Source: Tanypteryx hageni (lineage: Eukaryota; Arthropoda; Insecta; Odonata; Petaluridae). From it: a stretch of 64,000 nucleotides of DNA. Every line of letters starts with the position of its first letter. Positions within the stretch are counted from its first letter, which is position 1. Location of the stretch: NCBI GenBank assembly GCA_028673005.1, contig CM054120.1, positions 74,635,533 to 74,699,532 of the forward strand, read 5' to 3'. Positions 1 to 10,400 of this stretch are shown piece after piece. Made by a program: the position numbers and the translations under genes. The notes beneath the pieces were generated by a model, which was given only the letters and a program-made list of their open reading frames with translations, was not told the origin of the DNA and ran no database searches.

Positions 1-911
1 AGGATTTTGTGCAAAACCGTCTAGAATAAACGAAAATCTTGAAAAGTGCAACAATGTGGCCGCTAAAAATTCGCAATTGTTTAAACAAATTTTCAGGGTT
101 TATGTATTTTCGCATACTCTACAGATCTGAAATTTTTTTATAGGTAAAATTTGTAAAAAAACGAAATAGGGATTATACAATTTTTGATATTTAAAGTTAA
201 ACAATTACATAAATGTTAATTCACTTCTAATTGTGCTATAAATGTAGAATTTGGCAGAAATGTGTTGCATTATTAACCCAATGTTGGAAAAGTATAATAT
301 TCCTAATATTGCAAAAATTAGTGTTCGTTTTACTTCATTATTTTTCCATAATGGAAAAACGAAAATCGGTGCCGAGGAGGAATCTTATGAATTAATGAAA
401 TATTTCTCATGATGAAATATCTCTCTGAAAAATTAATGTTTTTTCAAGGTAAGATGAAATGCTTGCAAGATGCAAGCACCTTCTACTAGTATATACATAT
501 GTACATTCATGTCAATACATTTCCTGTCCTTTCGTTGTCCCTTACACAAAGCGTATTGAAAACCTCGCCTCATGGTGCACCATTCGAAGCGTATTAGGGG
601 GTCTATATAACTATAATTTTGGTCACATTTTCACTGTTTTGTGTCTGTCCTTGCCCTTTCCAATATACGCTCGGCCGTGTCTTAGCGAGCTCGCTGAAAC
701 TTCGAAAATCCTCTCCCCTCTATCCCTTAAGGTTTACACCCTGTCCACACAAAACCCTAAGGCACGATTCCCCTTTCCATACGAATTTACACACGATCGA
801 TATTTTAGGCGATTGACACTCCTCCGTATATTCTTTATTGTATGTTTGTTTGTTTGCCTTTATAATTGCAAAATAGAATTTCGAAACGTACTGCTAATGT
901 CTTTTCCCCAG
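1..911. other. AT-rich flank upstream of candidate exons
   Basis: No gene is recognised. A short plus-strand reading frame at about 249-413 (about 55 codons, ends TGA, tail with the acidic run GAEEESY) is open but too short to call. A donor-like CAAG/GTAAGA lies near 449. A TATA-like string occurs near 604 ahead of a pyrimidine-rich stretch. The long open frame from 459 to 1019 is probably intron sequence read through into the exon that starts at 912. Confidence 0.4.
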
Positions 912-1015
912 AAACGAAAAGCGTCGACAGGTACCGCTCGAATTCGACCTTGCTTTTTTGCCGAGTGCATCGTCCGCGAAGAAGACGCCTGCCGGACACC
1001 ATTCTTCATGCTCGA
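912..1015 (+). CDS. Candidate coding exon 1 of an unidentified plus-strand gene
   Basis: I do not recognise the protein. The exon is inferred from a strong acceptor (pyrimidine tract ending TTTTCCCCAG at 902-911) and a consensus donor (CTCGA/GTAAGTATG at 1015/1016). It is 104 bp long and more GC-rich than its flanks. It joins the exons at 1088-1152 and 1541-1603 without a stop in two of three frames. One frame gives an acidic product (KRKASTGTAR at the start, HEEEDIGER at the end); the other gives a basic, Arg- and Ser-rich product. The third frame stops in exon 2. Which frame is used cannot be decided here. No start codon or terminal exon was found, so the gene extends outside these exons. 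It could also be a noncoding or 5' UTR exon set. Confidence 0.45.
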
Positions 1016-1087
1016 GTAAGTATGCTGCTATGGTGTGCTTCGAATTTTGTGTAGTTCTTCGTTTTAATTGATTTTTTTATTTTGCAG

Positions 1088-1152
1088 AGCATTAATGCTT
1101 TTCCAAGACATGGCGACGAATGCGAGTGTGGTCTCCCCCTCTCCTTCTGGAG
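1088..1152 (+). CDS. Candidate coding exon 2 of the same unidentified gene
   Basis: A 65-bp exon bounded by a T-rich acceptor (TTTTATTTTGCAG) and a donor GGAG/GTAATT. The intron before it is only 72 bp. In the acidic frame it reads through LMLFQDMATNASVV; in the basic frame through INAFPRHGDECECG. Two frames remain open across both junctions. No family match is recognised. Confidence 0.45.
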
Positions 1153-1540
1153 GTAATTAGCTTGGTTCTGCAACAATAATTATAAAATTGCGTATATTTT
1201 ACAAGATTTGATAAATGTTGAGACTGAGCCATGAGTATGGTTATTTACGTTGCTATTTTGAATTAACGCATAGGTAAGGCATACATCTTGAAGTGTTTTG
1301 ATTCTAATTTAATACTTCATTTTCTGTACACCCGTATATTTTGACGGGCAATTCCACTAGTTTATTAACAACAATCAAATGATAATAAAATCTTCTTTAT
1401 GGTGGTATAGGATGAGACTTTAATTCTCCGCAATAAAGAAAATATTAACATATAAATTAGGATCTTACATTCAAAACCATTATCGTGTTAGGTAATTGTA
1501 AAATATTTATTAGAAATTGAGAAATCTCTCTTAACTGCAG

Positions 1541-1603
1541 ATCAGCATCAATGCCATCGGAGTCTACGCAGCCTTCACGAAGAGGAGGACATCGGCGAGA
1601 GAG
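1541..1603 (+). CDS. Candidate coding exon 3 of the same unidentified gene
   Basis: A 63-bp exon (a multiple of three) between a clear acceptor (CTCTTAACTGCAG) and a consensus donor (GAGAG/GTAAGC). Together the three exons give 232 nt, leaving phase 1 at the last donor. I found no convincing fourth exon downstream in the window; the piggyBac relic at 2421-4479 would lie in the next intron. Confidence 0.45.
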
Positions 1604-2420
1604 GTAAGCTCGCTTTTCCTAATTTAACATTTGCATGTTACTTCACGTTAGATTTCGCAGACATCACGTAATAAATACTACTAGACCGACATGATTAAGC
1701 CCTGTATTCTTGGCAGTTGTAAAGGCTTATGTTTTTGCCTCCGGAGATTTAGGGCTTGCGATATAATCTTAAGACTTCTGGTTTTAAGGAATATTTAATT
1801 ACTAAAATTTACTTAATCACTTTACGTGATTTTGGTGATGGGTAACATTCGGACGTATCCAGTCACTCAAATAATTGTTCATTATAGAGAATTTTTAAAG
1901 GAATAGTTATGATTTTTCAAATTTTACATACCTGGAAAGAAATGATGATAGCAATAGAACAAAAATTTATTCCCTTTAATATTTCATGGTAACGAATGAA
2001 AGGTGAGCATTATCAAAAACAGTATGTTGTTGGTTCGACATTATGTTCAAAAGTCTGTTACAATATAAGTACGTAATACATCAATATTGAGAATAAAAAC
2101 AGTTTGTTTTATAGTAATTTTTATCGGAATCCTCAAATTAATATTTAGTCCGAGTTGGCGATCCGATTAGTTTGCATGATCACAAGTTGCGAGTGATTTA
2201 AGCAAAGGATTTGAGCGTGAAATGGATTATGATGGCTATTATTAGCCTAATATAAGTGTATTGGTCTAATCCTTACCTAGATTTTTGGTATTATTTAGCA
2301 CTTGTATAGTTGGCATGCTTTTCTATCATAGAAACTCGTTCATTTCAAAATAAATGCATCACCTCTTTCTCTGCGCCCGTTTCGCAGCCAATAACTTCGA
2401 TCAGAAATCGCATGGAATGC
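1604..2420. other. AT-rich, no feature recognised
   Basis: Presumed intron of the candidate gene ending at 1603, or intergenic DNA. Nothing with coding, repeat or RNA character is evident. Confidence 0.4.
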
Positions 2421-3245
2421 TTAACCCTTAATTAGTCGCGTGGGGTCAATATGACCCCAAGCAATGTTTTTTCGTCAATATCTAAAGAAATGTATTGTCA
2501 ATCTAACCCAAACTTGTTCTACCTTCGAAACTGACATTCTAGAAGGGAAATTAGCATTTCTTTGTTTTTTTTAATTTGTTATTTTTGATATTTTTATATT
2601 TATGCATATAGTATAAATATTGTAATTATTGAGAAAATTAAACTATTTTAATGTGCTATTTTGGTGTGTATCCATTTGTTATGTATATATGAGGTTAAAA
2701 AAGTTGCTTTTATTATGACATCTCTCTACCTGTTGCTTTTTTCTCTATTGGTCTAGAAGGGTTAAACGCAATACAGATTATTATTATCACATCAGAAATA
2801 CAAATAATTTTCCTGATAAGCAGTATTTCATTGTTTTAACACTAGTTCTCCTATGATACATTTTTACTTCTCTAATTTTCACTATAGGTTGGTTACCCTT
2901 CTTCCTCCCATCTCCCTCTCCCCTCTCCCCCCTCCAATGTACCTTTTTCCCTCTTTTCGGAATTCTCCGGGTGTTTTCTTACTTCGGCCGCACACATGCA
3001 ACCGTTTTCTACCCGCAATAAAAGTCACAAACAAACGCACGTGGTCTCTCTAGAAATTGCTGTCGAAGAATTGACACGAGGATGACTTCTTTGACGCAGA
3101 ATTCCACGTATTCTATCAAGACCGATGCATGATTTTTGAAACTATTTTCTAGATTTTATAATTGAACTACATCCATATTATTCCCTTTTCTGTACAGTAA
3201 TTATTTATCACATGCTTTCGTCATTATTGTGAAATACTCTCAAAA

Positions 3246-3693
3246 ATGGAACATCTTTCTAGCGACTTTTGGCAGCTTTTTTATCACCCTCATTGGATGA
3301 AGCTCTTAGTACCCATGTGCAAAAAGGATAAAAGAAAGCGGTTTGCCTTTCATTACCGCTCACCCTTTTTAGCACGAGTTTCTCCCTTATTTTTCGGAAT
3401 AAGCACGAACACGAATGAGATCGGCAATCTTCAAAGTTTTTGGATCTCCTACCGGTCGCATGATGGTCACGGTTGGGACGTTTTAGACCAAAATATAAAA
3501 ATCCTATTTCCAATGGGGTTTCTATGGAGAAGTCCCAAGTATGTTCACACTTATAGGGGAGGACGCGGTTGGACCTCGGCACGAACCCCTTGGGTCGCTT
3601 GAGGAGGCAACTTTTGTCCAAAGCCCCATCGAGGGCAATCCTCGGTGACAGCAGAAGTGAGCTTGAATCTTTCTGCTTGTTGGGGGCAGCCAT
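3246..3693. other. GC-richer block with overlapping sense and antisense ORFs
   Basis: A plus-strand frame of 118 codons (3246-3602) and a minus-strand frame of 144 codons (3693-3259) overlap almost fully. Neither translation resembles a family I know, and neither shows piggyBac DDE motifs, although the block lies inside the piggyBac relic. It may be cargo, a captured sequence or chance. Confidence 0.3.
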
Positions 3694-3970
3694 AAACTAC
3701 TTCATGCTGTAGGTGGGGGCCGGAAAGCGACCGTGCCGCGACCGATGTCTAACCCACAAGTGTGAGTGATCTCCGCAAAAATAGTCCTATCACTAATAAA
3801 GCCCTCAACGCGACCTTCATGCAACAATGCAACAAAAAGTGCGATCAGCTCTGCGCTGCTTATAATGTTGGCAGAAGAACGAAAAGATGGCCGTTAGCTG
3901 TGTTTTTTATTAGCTGAAAGTTTCTGCCATAAATGCCTTTATTGTTTATAAACAAAACGTTCAAAAGGAA

Positions 3971-4267
3971 ATGAGAAGGCGAAATTTCTTGAAATCATTA
4001 TCGAAGGAATTAATAAAGGATCTACAGATTTTGAGGTCTCAGAGTCAGTTTATATCTAGGCATCTCCGAAAGCGCATATGCACTCAACAGGGACTTGCGC
4101 AGGAAGGTCCATCACCAGGATCGGGACTATCAACAGGAAGATGCGAACATTGCCCAAGAAATAAGAACAATAAAGTGTCCACTAGATGTGGAAATTGTGG
4201 AGCTTTTACTTGCAAAGACCATATGATAATGAAGTGCATTGAATGTGGGAAGAGGGAAAGTGATTAG
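3971..4267 (+). pseudogene. piggyBac transposase, C-terminal fragment with Cys-rich domain
   Basis: A 98-codon frame whose first half has the pattern FLKSLSKELIKDLQILRSQ and whose second half is a cysteine-rich zinc-binding domain: RCEHCPRNKNNKVSTRC, then CGNCGAFTCKDHMIMKCIEC. This spacing matches the C-terminal domain of piggyBac transposases, which binds the transposon ends. A stop follows directly and the 3' inverted repeat lies about 200 bp downstream, the expected position. The catalytic aspartates are absent, so the fragment is non-functional alone. Confidence 0.8.
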
Positions 4268-4523
4268 AAAATACAAAAAAATATTTTGTTATTTTAATCA
4301 ATCTTTATTGTAAAAATTATTAATAAATAATTGTATTATAATGTAAGATTGATTTTATTTCCAGTAAAATATAAATAAATTAATATATTATTGCTTATCT
4401 TAAGAAATTATTTTGGGGTCATATTGACCCCACGCGACTAATTACGGAACTTTTTTTCACGCGACTAACTAAGGGTTAAACAGTGTTCGTGATTTCAATA
4501 ATTTGAAATTGGGAGAAAAATTC

Positions 4524-4597
4524 TGCTATGACCATAAATCGAACCCTGGTCTTCCACTTTCCGAGTGGATATTCTACCACCGAACTATTGTAATAGT
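4524..4597 (-). repeat. tRNA-derived SINE head, minus strand
   Basis: Read on the minus strand, this is a tRNA-like promoter head with A box (AGTTCGGTGGTAGAAT), anticodon-like arm and B box (GGGTTCGATTT), followed by the poly-T/ATT-rich body start that also follows the tRNA-like units at 23.8-25.4 kb. Acceptor-stem pairing is degraded. It lies head-to-head with the next SINE. Confidence 0.6.
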
Positions 4598-4599
4598 CT

Positions 4600-4636
4600 A
4601 ATTCTCCATCTCCGAGTTCTGAAACTGGAGAATTAC
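4600..4636. repeat. Inverted repeat between two SINE heads
   Basis: TAATTCTCCA and its exact complement TGGAGAATTA are separated by 17 bp, giving a 10-bp perfect stem between the two opposed SINE heads. Confidence 0.6.
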
Positions 4637-4638
4637 TC

Positions 4639-4960
4639 TGCCACGATAGTTCAATGGTAGAATATCTTCCCGGCAAGTTGAGGACACGGGTTTGATTCCC
4701 GGTCATAGCGAAATTTTTCTCTTGATTTCAGTCATTCCCAGAATTTGAGGTTATACCTGTCGCATAGGGATCCTTTGATCAATGCATCAATTTACGGCAT
4801 GTTTTATGCTAACCACATCTCCAACAGTCGACTATATTTGCCCAAGTGATACCAACTTCTCATTATCGGGTGTTAGCCGATGGCCCCTTTCCTCCGAAAC
4901 TGCTTTGGGAAATCTTCAACTTACGTTAACATACCTTGTTTGCCCGTGAAAATCAATAGG
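4639..4960 (+). repeat. tRNA-derived SINE, plus strand
   Basis: The head at 4639-4710 is tRNA-like with A box (AGTTCAATGGTAGAAT) and B box (GGGTTTGATTCC). The body that follows (TTTTTCTC..., ACCTGTCGCATAGGGATC, CATCAATTT) matches the body of the 308-bp tandem unit at 23.7-25.4 kb, so both derive from one family. The 3' end is not sharp and is set approximately. Confidence 0.6.
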
Positions 4961-6101
4961 TCATTTCATAGTAAATTATTTATATTTCAATCGGTTTCAT
5001 ATATTTATATAAAATTAGCAGAGAAGCCGGAGAGAGATGTTGAATAGCTCATGGAGATCTTTCCTGCTATATGGGCTACAACCAATGCGCGTTTATACCT
5101 GCTCCTCCAAAAAACAGAATCGAAGTCTAAGCTTGATTCGGTAGTAATTCTTGTGACGTATGACAGCCATCAATAAGTAACTGCTTGATCGTTTAGGTGC
5201 AAATTATAAATTAATGAATATTCTAAGTATATTCTGTAGAAATAGAAATGTATATATCCACTGTGACACGACGATCTCTCTCGAGCTCGAACATGTATCT
5301 CTCGCATTTTATTTGGTTTATTATGGTATTTATGCATTCGTTTAGCACAAATTCGCTTTACACGGCATTTTTTCAGAACGTATCTCTCGTGTTGAGCGGG
5401 GGCTAGGTGTATATAAACATTTCTTTGAGGTTTAGGGTGCCTCTAGATTTTTAACTAACACTCTGCATATATGGCCAGAGGATCACTTATGCTATCTTCA
5501 ATGGTGACTTTGTTTATTCTTTCTGGGAGTTGTGCCAACAGGGCTGGCTCATGGTGTCGAAAAGAAGGGGGGCTGCATGTCAAACAAAATCTACCTATGT
5601 ACCTCTATATGTAAACAAAAACTTACTTCATGATGATATTGGGGGCCTAAAGTAGTGACTACTGAACTGACTTGTAATTGAAGTCAAGTCATCATCCTTT
5701 AGAGCCTGAACAACAGATGCATGCATGCAGACCTCAAGCTTCACTTAACAAGTAAATACACATAATATACACAAATAAGCACAATAGTCTTCCCTAGCTA
5801 TATATAACACTTAAGAAATGTTGACACATGAGAAAATACATTGGCCTAAGAGTGAGAAACGTCAGAAAGCATATAATAATAGCCTATAACTTGCACTGGT
5901 TTTCACGCCGAGAAATGCCTCTTCTCAGCATTATAAAGCCATATTATAGAAGTCACAATTACATTTTTCGGGTTCCTAAAGTGGGTGTCAGATGCCTTAA
6001 TCAGTAGTTTGATTGATTGGGAGGCCTCTAAATCTTGGGACCCCCCTGCATTGCAGGGCCTATCAGTATGCCCCTAAAAATATCCCAATAAGTCCTGTAG
6101 T
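4961..6101. other. Intergenic, possible degraded hAT sequence
   Basis: No coding sequence is recognised. From about 5540 (CAGGGCTGGCTCATGG) to about 6080 the style of sequence resembles degraded hAT ends, but no matching terminal repeat or target duplication was found. Confidence 0.3.
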
Positions 6102-6109
6102 GTCCTGTA

Positions 6110-6304
6110 CAGGGTCGCCCCTAGGCAGGTGCCAGGCCCAGGGAAAATCAGCTTGTGTGGAACCCTGTTAACATGCACCACCAAATTTAACTTATGCTTT
6201 CCTTGCAGCGATATCGAAGTGCATGGCCCTCAAAAGTTTAGAGTCCCCAAAAGTATGGGGCCTGGAGTGGATGCACTGATTCGCCTACCCTAGGGACAGC
6301 ATTG
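6110..6304. mobile_element. Short hAT-type MITE with perfect 8-bp target duplication
   Basis: The 195-bp element is flanked by identical GTCCTGTA at 6102-6109 and 6305-6312. Its ends are imperfect inverted repeats: CAGGGTCGCCCCTAGG on the left, and CAATGCTGTCCCTAGG read inwards from the right. Eight-base duplications and CAG-type ends are characteristic of hAT elements. No coding capacity. Confidence 0.75.
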
Positions 6305-6564
6305 GTCCTGTATATCATCCCATTGCATAAATTAGTTGCAATACTCAACAATATTCTGCACAATTTTTCCTTTTTCTCATCCAAGGATCGACTTTTCCCC
6401 AGATGATTAATTTGTTCATGCGTATGATAGCAAATGAAGCCGTTAACAAGTTAGATTGACTATTCTTTTCTGCTAACATGGGCAGTGTCTTTGTAAATGA
6501 ACTTTCTTCTATGGTACTGATGTACTGATTTTAACTATTTTCTCTGTAATGGTCATTTTTCCAA

Positions 6565-7075
6565 GCAAAATAGGGGCCTATCAATGGATTCCCTATCTCA
6601 CCACTCTGGCTTATATTTTTATGAATGGCAATGGATAAAATTTATTTAAATTGAATTCACCTTTATTAAAACATATTGTTTTATGGATTAGATGTGTTGA
6701 TGATGTTTTATTTATTTGCATGGTTGGATTACTTTTTAATATCTTGAGTTCACTCCATTCTTCCATTAAATAAATCTACAAATTTGAAACAAATTACTAT
6801 CTTAATTTCCTTGACCTTTCAATAACAATTTCAAAAAATAAAATAACTTTTCCATTTGTCATATGCCTAATACACTAATCATGTGATTCCTGTCTCATCT
6901 AACCACCATTACTTGCACAGACATGCTGCTTTTCACTTCCTACTGCATAGACTCCTTATTATCCCTCTATCACCAGATTGCTTCAACAATGAGTTGAACT
7001 TCATTTCCTATTTTGCAGAAAAACAGATATTCCTCCTAATTAGTAACAAAATTTCTCTGCCAAAAACAAAGTAAT
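6565..7075 (+). pseudogene. Reverse transcriptase fragment, probably Penelope-like
   Basis: Frames broken by stops and shifts together show RT motifs in order: a GLSMDSLS-like motif B near 6578, the catalytic box WIRCVDDVLFIC near 6684, then LNFLDLSITISKNKITF near 6801, and a downstream HRHAAFHFLLHRLLIIPLS segment near 6914. This order and the HRLL...PLS segment are typical of Penelope-like RTs. The central Y of YxDD is replaced by C-V-D-D. The piece is 5' and 3' truncated; no endonuclease part is seen. Confidence 0.6.
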
Positions 7076-7240
7076 CACTAAGTATTTCGTCTTTTCCTCT
7101 TCCCATCCTTCTGTGATGATAAGTAACATACCTCAGTAGAGCAGATTAAATTTCCCGGGCAGTTTAAGTTATAAAATGACAACTGTAGTTTAGAAAAACA
7201 TTTTTCGACAATTAAGGAGCAGATGAATATTGCATATCGG

Positions 7241-7433
7241 AGGAGGAAGGGGAAGGGTGATGGGTAATTGAAGGTAATGGGTGTCAATTGACTGCATATG
7301 GCATGTAGACAACAATATGCAATGGACGAACAGATGTTACGTGGGTTGGGATAGGGGGAAGAAAGGGGGAGGGTGATGAGTAATTGAAGGTAGCACTGGC
7401 ATCACAGGTGACAATTGACTGCATGCAGACACA
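7241..7433. repeat. Two-copy imperfect direct repeat
   Basis: Units at about 7241-7310 and 7351-7433 share GGGTGATGRGTAATTGAAGG and TGACTGCAT spaced alike; the second has a short insertion. Local duplication of unknown origin. Confidence 0.55.
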
Positions 7434-10400
7434 CAATTATTAAATCAATATTAAATGGGTAGGTTCATATAGATTTCATGATTGGGATGATGATATTTTT
7501 GACTGGCAACATAACAGTCCTTCATTTGTTATTAGTATATGTTTAACGAAACAACAGAAATTTTCAGCATATGTTCTGCTTGCCTCTAGTCTTGAACTCT
7601 AATTATTTCAGATTACTATAAAGACTGAGTTGAACTCAAAATAATTTTTCTGTATGTACCACAAGGTTCATTGACACATACCTAATCATTGCTTTTAAAC
7701 TATTTCAAATAGAAAATATACATTATCTTTACAAAGTATCTTAATGTGTCTTCTTTCTAATTCTCGAATATATGAGTTCCCAATTAATACATGGTGTGTA
7801 AGATGAATATAACCTTCACCCTTTGTGGATCTCTCTCTGATATAAAGACTTTTCAGCAATCACTTAGCAGAGGTAGGAGAAAAACCCTGGAACAATGGTT
7901 CAAAGAGTGAGAACGGGAGTGATAAATTGATGAGAAAACTTTAAGTGATTAATCAATGGGGATATTTTTACAGGATTTACCATGATATAAGGCAAGATTT
8001 CCACAGTTAATCATCAGATTGACAAATGTATTGTTAGTTTCTTGCTTGATATTTAATTTTTTTCATAATATTTTTACCAGTTTCTTATTTTCATTTCTTG
8101 ATTTCTCATAAATTTTTCCATGTTTATATAACATTAGCATGATAATGAAGGTATTACTCAATTTCATCGAGGCAGCCAAAGAGCTTACTCCATGCTTTTC
8201 TTGTGGAGAGTTACTTAAAACTTTGGAAATTTAAAATCCAAAAAATAATTAACATTTTTGAAATTTTAAATTCATTCTGCTGGTTGTGGCTCATGCAAAA
8301 TTTCAGCTTCCTATTTGAATTTCATATACCGTAAATATGATTAATGTTGATATCCATAATATGAAAACTCCAATAAAATGGTTACAAATTAGTGTTTAAA
8401 TGGAGAAATCATTATTGATAATAAAGACATTAAAAAACTTTAATTAAATCTTATAAATGTTTTTGAAAATATATTAATCTGCACTGTTATGACAAAAATG
8501 GTGAAATTATTAATACTAATTATGACACTTTATAAAAAATAGTTGATTTTAAAATAAAGCAATTCAAATTTATCCTGCAATTATAGTTGTTAAAATTTTT
8601 ATTTCAAATGGAAACATTTAGCTTCAGATAAATAACTATGAAATATTTTGTACAAATTAAATTTTTTTTAAGTTTGCCAAAACTGGTGATATAATGGCCC
8701 TCGTTCTCCACTTCTTTGGCAATTACAAGTTGTGAGAAACTGCTCTTAGATATTCCAATCCATCTTGACAGTTGTAATTATCAACCAGTGCTTTTAGGCA
8801 AACATTTATAGCATTGTATTTTTTACATTGGTCTGCTATTCTCACTCCCATACTAGCCTACTGTATCTCGATGTTGTTATTGGTCTGCTCTTTTCTTAGT
8901 TTTGCAACAAATCAGGAAATTGATGGGTGTTTTATCATCATTCTTTGCTCAAAAGCATGGTGCCAGCCTTCTAAAGAGTTGTTGGTTTAAATTAAATTGT
9001 CCTGAACCCTGTTATAGATGTTCCACATTTCAATTTCAAACGTTGGTCGCCTACATCTCTACAAATAGTTAAATTTCAGGATGACATCACTAGGAGGAGC
9101 AAGTGCAAAAGTTTGAAAACATTTAATTACCAGAGTGTTTGCTGTTTTCATGTAACATGTCTGAAATCCAAGTGCCTGAATACTTCTACAAATACATTGC
9201 TGCATGCTCAAAGTCAATTGTAATCAACTCCAGGTTCATGTCATTTTCCACTTTAATGAAGTCAAATATATTGTCATACACCTCCATGTCCTTACTTTTA
9301 GCAAGACAATAATTCAAAGGGATGGTTCGGGTATTGTTTATGATGACAAGGACGGTGTAGAGTTGTCTTCCTATTGGGGCACTATCGAGTTTGCTATCAC
9401 AAAGCTAGTGTGGTTTGCTCGCATGAAGATCTAAATTTACAGGGATTGTTGATATGGTAACTCTCTCTTTCACAAATACCAGGAACCATTCCCCCCTGGT
9501 CATTTACTTATGATCTTTGCTAATCTCCTATTTCTTATTCTAGGCAGCAAACTGACTGCACTAAGAGGGAAAGTTGATGTGCAATTCTGAATAATGGAAG
9601 TAGTGGCTTCCTCAGAATGTTCAGCCCCTTTCTTTCCCAAACACTACAAAGTACTATTTCCTTATACGTATGTTAATACCTTGTGTATTATTAATCTGTA
9701 ATTCCCAGTCGATAGATATTGCCTATGTTTTATTATGACTTCCTCCACCCCCTTTCTCCCCTCCCCTAAGGCAACCATGCCATTTTATATTGGTAAATTC
9801 CTTAGGTACCATTATGTATGTATTTCCCAGTCAATAGATGCCTATACTGCCTAGTTTGGATTTTACTAGTGGTGGTAAAAATTTCCCATTCAGTAGTTAA
9901 TAATTCTTGTAGTTTACATTATCCGTTCAATTGTTTATACTTCTGATGGTTCAATCAACCAGTTCAATTGTTTATACATTCTGGCGATTTACATAACCCA
10001 TACAATATTATATTCTACTGGTGATCTAAATTAAACGTTCCATTGTTTGGAAGTTGGTTGTTAACATTTCCTGTCTATCTCATCAATATAACATCCATTC
10101 GGTATAACAAGGGCCAGCTCTAGGGGCGAGCAATTGAGGCACAGGCTCAGGGCACCAAAATCAAAAAAGAAAGCTGTAGTTAGTTTTTAAAAAAATCTAA
10201 TATGCCATCCTAAAAGGGCGCAATGTATGTAAAAATATCACATCAGTGATGAAATGAGTTGCCGGATTTTTATTTTTACTCTTTTCAAAGCAAAAATTCC
10301 ATCACAAACCTTTTCCAGTGGGTAGGACATTCTCATTTTTTATGATCCAGAATCAGGTATCTCTTGCTAAAATGGAATGTTTTTAATTCAGTTGATAATG

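Larger units (their letters stand above)
2421..4479 (+). mobile_element. piggyBac-like transposon relic with TTAA target sites
   Basis: TTAA lies at both ends (2421-2424 and 4476-4479). The left end reads CCCTTAATTAGTCGCGTG; the right end, read inwards, is CCCTTAGTTAGTCGCGTG, followed by a second inner copy of the same repeat. Each end carries a subterminal palindrome, GGGGTCAATATGACCCC at 2442-2458 and its near mirror at 4415-4431. Inside, only the C-terminal tail of the transposase survives (3971-4267). The middle (2.8-3.9 kb) has no DDE core, so this is an internally deleted or rearranged copy. A second inward AAGGGTTAA at 2756-2764 could mark an older, shorter derivative at the left end. 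TTAA targets and CCC termini are the hallmark of piggyBac. Confidence 0.8.

Noticed and set aside
459..1019. 186-codon open frame as a complete gene
   Set aside because: It contains a strong acceptor at 902-911 and a donor at 1016; the 5' part looks like intron or untranslated sequence. Only the part from 912 is kept as a candidate exon.
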